Part shown: positions 58,447-64,000 of the stretch, piece after piece | How the letters are laid out: every line of letters starts with the position of its first letter | Position numbering within the stretch: position 1 is the stretch's first letter | Assembly: GCF_025698545.1 (NCBI RefSeq) | Contig: NC_068576.1 | Location: forward strand, 54,968,094 to 55,032,093 | Length of the DNA stretch: 64,000 bases | Origin: Gossypium raimondii | Taxonomy: Eukaryota; Streptophyta; Magnoliopsida; Malvales; Malvaceae | Reading direction: 5' to 3' | Translations under genes and position numbers: made by a program | The notes under the pieces: model-generated | What the model was told of the DNA's origin: nothing | The model's database searches: none | The model's input: only the letters and a program-made list of their open reading frames with translations

Positions 58447-60280
58447 CCTTGAGTTTTGTTAGATAGGGTTTCGCCGACTAGGGAATAAAATACAAAGGAT
58501 AAACAGAGAACTTGAGGGGCGTCCACACTCAATCCAAATTAGCCCTTCTTATGGGTTCTGTGTGGTGACGAGGGTTTTGAGGAGGATCCCTTCTGCTAGT
58601 TCTCGACATATGAAATATTAGGCCCAACCCAAAAATAATATACCCAAGCCCATACTTTGAAATGAACCTATAGGTATTAGTTTTTTTTTTAAATATGCCA
58701 TAAATATTGTATTCTTCGTAAATTTAAAATTTAATTCCTCTATTTTTTTAGGAATTTAGTTTTTTACTTTTCAGATTTTAAAATTTAGGTCTAACTATTA
58801 ACAGAGTTTAAAATATTTTGTTAAATTCATGTTCATTACAACACCATTTCTTTTAGTTATATTGTTGCCAAGTGTGGGTTTTTTTAAAATTAAAAAATGT
58901 TAGAGCAACAAATTTAATAGTGTTAACAATTAGACCAATCGTTTATCAACGTTGGCCGGCCATGTGGCACTATTAAAATACGTCACGTGTCCTTTTTAAA
59001 TATTATATATATTATATTGGTTAAAATGTAAAAAAAGATCATATATATAATATAAAAAAGTTTAAAAATATTTTCTATAAAATTCTAAAATATATAATTA
59101 TAAATTTTAAAATGTAAAAATAATATATAAAAATTAAAAAATGTTATAAGAAGTAAAAAAATTTAAATTTCAAGTAATTGAAGAAAACTTTGAAATTTAA
59201 ATAACTTTTATAATTTTAGAATTTTATAAAAAATTTAAAATTTAAAATTTTATTTTTACAATTTTTTACATTGTTTTAATAATATTATTAATTTCAATTA
59301 ATTTATTTTCAGTTATCATATTTTTATTTTTTATATTTTATTTTTATTTTTATTTTATATTTTTAACGTGCATATACATTTAATAAAACAAAATATTTTT
59401 TACATAAAGATACCATGTGGTGCTTTGTTATTGGCTATAAGATTTTTTAAGTAGACTTAAAAAATATAATGAAGCATACTTTAGGTATCAAATTATAAGT
59501 GACTGATACTTTAAATATCAAATTGGGATAAAAAAATTTAAATTATCAAAATGAGAAAATGAGTATACTTCAAAATTCAAATCGTGAATAAAACCTATTA
59601 AATTTAAAAAATCAAACATGTTAAATTAAAATATTGTTATAATATAATTAATTTCATGTTAAAGCACGTAAATTTAAAACCATATATATTTGAAAATTCT
59701 TTTAAGTAAAATAAGAGAAAATACTTTAGTATGGTGAACTTGAATGGGTAATTTACTTATTTATTAAGTCCTCAAAATTATTATTTTAATTTTTTACTTT
59801 TTAAATATATTCTTTAGTTTTTTTAATTTATTTTTAAAAAATTTTAAAATTATTTTAATTTTTTTGTAGCTTTTGTAGAGAAAGATTACTCATTTTAAAA
59901 ATTGACAGGGATTAAAAGAATACTTATATGAATCCTTTATGTAAATTATGAGACTCAACTCAAACAAAAACTTAAAAAACTGAATTTCTTATTTAAATTA
60001 ATTTAAAAAAATAAAAATTAAAAAAAATTCAAATTATCCTCACAGGTTATAAAGTTATTTGGCTCGAGTGACTTATGCGGGCAAGTGCAAGTTCGCCACT
60101 TGAGTTGACTTGGCCATTTTGAGGTGCCATCATTGTTCCTCCAATCGCCACCGTCTTTCATATTGATTGATATCGTGGCTTTTCTTGATTGGTGTTTGGT
60201 GAGGCAGCAGTTTTCCTTGTCATTATTTCGCTTGGAATGTCAATTTCATTTATCACTTCAGTGCCTAAAACTAGGGTGCT
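58447..60280. other. Intergenic, very AT-rich
   Basis: From 58700 to about 59000 a dispersed AT-rich repeat resembles that at 7550-7700 (CTATTTTTTTAG, TTACTTTTCAGATTTTAAAATT, TTAGGTCTAACTATTAACAG). The stretch 59000-60050 is nearly pure A/T with no frame. No gene is supported. Confidence 0.5.
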
Positions 60281-60384
60281 TGTCCAGTTTCGAGATTGGT
60301 ATCTCTCCATTATCCTTTTGTTCTTGACTTTGTGTCCAGTTTCGAGATTGGTATCTCTCCATTATCCTTTTGTTCTTGACTTTG
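60281..60384 (+). repeat. 52-bp tandem duplication, two copies
   Basis: TGTCCAGTTTCGAGATTGG to TTCTTGACTT occurs twice back to back at 60281-60332 and 60333-60384. The copies appear identical over 50 bases, so the event is recent. It lies just upstream of the COMT-like pseudogene. Confidence 0.9.
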
Positions 60385-60445
60385 TTTGTTGCTATCTCCT
60401 GCCGCACCGTTGTCTTTTCGTTCGGCTATTTTTTGATAGAGGATA

Positions 60446-61849
<1,404 letters not shown>

Positions 61850-62148
61850 TTTTTAAGTTACTAATAAAAAGCTTAATTATTATTCCTTATGCTATTGAGA
61901 ATAATGTGTTTAGTTTAATAGAATGGGCTCTAATATATGAATTAAGAAGATGCCAAATGTTCAAATTTTAATTCATCACTTGAAAATAAAGGGGAAAAAT
62001 GATATTTTCCGGTTTAATTTGATGACCAATTCAAGTTTTTCTCGACCGGGTATTTCATTCACTTGACAATGACTCCATCCTTACAAAAATATAACAATGT
62101 TAAGCCACCTACATTGAGACATCCCCAGTTCAAACTTGTCATTACATG

Positions 62149-62698
62149 TTAGAAGCCAATTTGACGCCGAATTTTCAGTCTCATCAATTCCCTTTGGGAC
62201 TTCCAATCCTCAACATGCTCTGATGCATGACAATGTATCGTCCAAAACTCACAGGGCGCCACTGAATCACAAACATAACAGTAACACTGCAATGAATACA
62301 CCCACAACTATTTCATCAAATGCCAATGCTCAGACCATATAACAAACAAAGCTAAAGTAAAAGAGTGTTTTTATAGTACATACCAGGTAACAGTGCTTCT
62401 CATGAGGTGTTTTATCAAAGGGAAATCGCAGACAAAGATGCCTTGAATGTGGATAATCTCTACAAGCAACCTATATTCAACTCAAAATTTTGTTATTAAC
62501 GTTATCACAAATTTAAACAACAACGTAATATCCATATAAACAAAAGGAATAAAGACAAACCTTGCCCTTCTCAGCGACGACAGTGAGATCATCATCATCA
62601 TCATCATCATCATGGGCGTCCTGGATGGTGAAGGAGAGCTTGGCAATGTTCATCGAATCAAAAGGGTTAAAATCAAGAATAAAACAATCCTCCATCAT
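62149..62698 (-). CDS. Small Cys-rich protein (RPM1-interacting-protein-13-like family, tentative)
   Basis: Exons 62698-62561, 62470-62384 and 62286-62149, all in phase 0, give 120 residues. The N-terminal part is MMEDCFILDFNPFDSMN and an Asp8 run encoded by GAT repeats, then LTVVAEKGK. The conserved core is VACRDYPHSRHLCLRFPFDK, TPHEKHCYL and CYCYVCDSVAPCEFW, with Cys/His spacing that suggests a zinc-binding fold. The tail is basic (QRELMRLKIRRQIGF). The pattern CRDYPHxRHLC with CYCYVCD is shared by a plant-specific family that, as I recall, includes RPM1-interacting protein 13 and many uncharacterised proteins. The molecular function is unknown. An upstream frame overlaps its start (see 62695-62805). 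Confidence 0.78.
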
Positions 62699-62805
62699 GT
62701 CAGTAAAGTACTCCCATCATCATCCTCCTGTTTACACCTAATGTTAGTTAGCATCCTATCTTTCTCAGGCGATGATGATATGACTATTACTTCCTTACCC
62801 TCCAT
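62695..62805 (-). other. Upstream ORF overlapping the start of the Cys-rich gene
   Basis: A 36-codon frame starts at 62805 (MEGKEVIVISSSPEKDRM) and stops with TGA at 62697-62695, which overlaps the ATGATG start of the Cys-rich gene. The peptide is acidic and looks like a natural N-terminus of that gene. A frame difference of two bases, with no usable intron between them, separates the two. So it is either a regulatory upstream ORF or the true N-terminus cut off by a small indel. Confidence 0.5.
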
Positions 62806-64000
62806 TGTTTCTTCCCTTCTGCTTCTTGTTGATGGCGTCGCCAATTATATTCGGTACTATATTAAAGAACCGTTGGTTTGCCGTAAATACACCTCGGGAA
62901 ACGGAAAGGATACCGTTTTGAGTTTCTTATTTTTATTTTTCTGAAACTATTCATGCTCCTCTTTTTTAACCATAAAATTAGTTCAAGCTTAAACGGCAAA
63001 TGAACGTATCAAGGTCGGGCCGAAACAGGGCTTTCGCATTTCAGATAAATCCATGATGCGGCAATATAAAAGCCCAGTTACATATATACCTGTGGTGGCC
63101 TTGGGCCGAGACGCACGTTAGGTGTGTATATATAAGATCATTATGCCATCAACTATAGGTGCTTTTTTTTTAAAAAATTTCAGAAACAATATAAAAAAAC
63201 TGGATATGTGACTTTTTAATTAATTTATTATTATAATACAAAATTTTTAATATTACTTTTGGAATGAAACTATAGACAATGAGTACTATAGGATTATTAT
63301 ATTGAAATGATATATTATATATGTCCTCAAACAAACAACCTTATCAAGAAGGCCCAGATGCCGGTCAGCGTCGCGAAAATGGTGGTGTCACCCTCACTTT
63401 ATCTCTTTTCTTCAACCCTAATTAAGTGGGCGTTTATGTATATTATATGTAACTGTAGTATATAATCACATATAATCTATCTATAATATATAAAAGTACG
63501 AGTCATCTTATTAAATTTATATTTTAAAATAAAATATTTTAAATATTTTAAAATTTATGATAATTATACATTTTAAAATAATTCTAATTTAATAGAAGTT
63601 GTGGTCACTATTATGTGTTTAAAAATAGTATAATTTAATTTAAAATGATTAGTTAGAAATTAGAATGTTGTGCTAATTTTAAAAATGATAAGCATGTGAT
63701 ATAAGAAAACAAGTTGTGATAATTATAATATAAATTATAATTTTTAGTTAAATTTTTTATGTAAATAAAAATTGTGCTAAATTTATTTATGTAAAATATG
63801 GTTATTACTTGAATATAATTCTAATCCTCTTAATTATCACTTAATTAATATATTAGATTTGATTATGCTAAACAACTATTGTTTTGAATAATGTTACTTT
63901 GTATTAATTACATAAGGTAAAACTATATTATAAATTAAATATGTTTAAAATGATTTAATTATGATTTAAAATTCTCTATTATAATATTTGAATTGAAAAT
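62806..64000. other. Upstream and AT-rich end of window
   Basis: The first few hundred bases should hold the promoter of the Cys-rich gene. The plus-strand frame at 62612-62944 is its antisense shadow. From 63130 to 64000 the sequence is very AT-rich with no supported feature. Confidence 0.5.

Noticed and set aside
62612-62944. 110-codon plus-strand frame
   Set aside because: It is antisense to exon 1 and the upstream ORF of the Cys-rich gene, and the product has no domain.

Overview
This window is nuclear DNA of a eudicot plant. It is AT-rich and has small GT-AG introns. The gene content is typical of plants: a PPR-DYW protein, a class III peroxidase, a WAT1/MtN21 transporter, heavy-metal-associated isoprenylated proteins, DUF599, a plant MutS2, and COMT and FBW2 relatives. 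Repeat style suggests Malvaceae, perhaps cotton, but I cannot prove the species. No tRNA, rRNA or CRISPR was seen.

Layout. 0-3 kb: a LINE-type RNase H remnant and a non-autonomous hAT-like element. 3.4-10.4 kb: two tandem DUF599 membrane-protein genes whose UTRs and flanks are also duplicated. 10.9-19.4 kb (minus): a 20-exon MutS2 gene with a foldback MITE in intron 18. 20.7-23.3 kb: a small acidic MGGC protein and a secreted Kazal-type inhibitor. 23.8-26.7 kb (minus): a mitochondrial stomatin-like protein. MutS2 and this gene lie close together, recalling the neighbours At5g54090 and At5g54100. 28.3-31.2 kb: a WAT1-related transporter. 31.2-40.5 kb: a 9-kb gene desert of repeats, including a long inverted repeat of about 950 bp and a hAT-like element. 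40.5-44.9 kb: two heavy-metal-associated domain genes, one canonical HIPP and one lacking the first metal-binding Cys. 47.4-49.9 kb: a PPR-DYW gene (At4g14820 type) with an unexpected intron. 50.8-52.0 kb: a class III peroxidase. 53.1-58.4 kb: a tandemly duplicated block of an FBW2-like F-box gene plus a NAC-alpha gene. Both F-box copies are frame-disrupted. One NAC-alpha copy is intact and the other survives as a single exon. 60.4-61.8 kb: a decayed COMT-like methyltransferase gene. 62.1-62.8 kb (minus): a small Cys-rich protein gene with an overlapping upstream ORF.

The genes look like independent housekeeping and stress genes, not a cluster acting together. All exon models were built by hand from reading frame, GT-AG borders and family similarity. 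Coding lengths of the intact multi-exon models sum to whole codons. I found no convincing new biological system. The best leads are the long foldback at 38 kb, the rearranged F-box/NAC-alpha duplication, the intron in the PPR gene and the ORF overlap at 62.7 kb.
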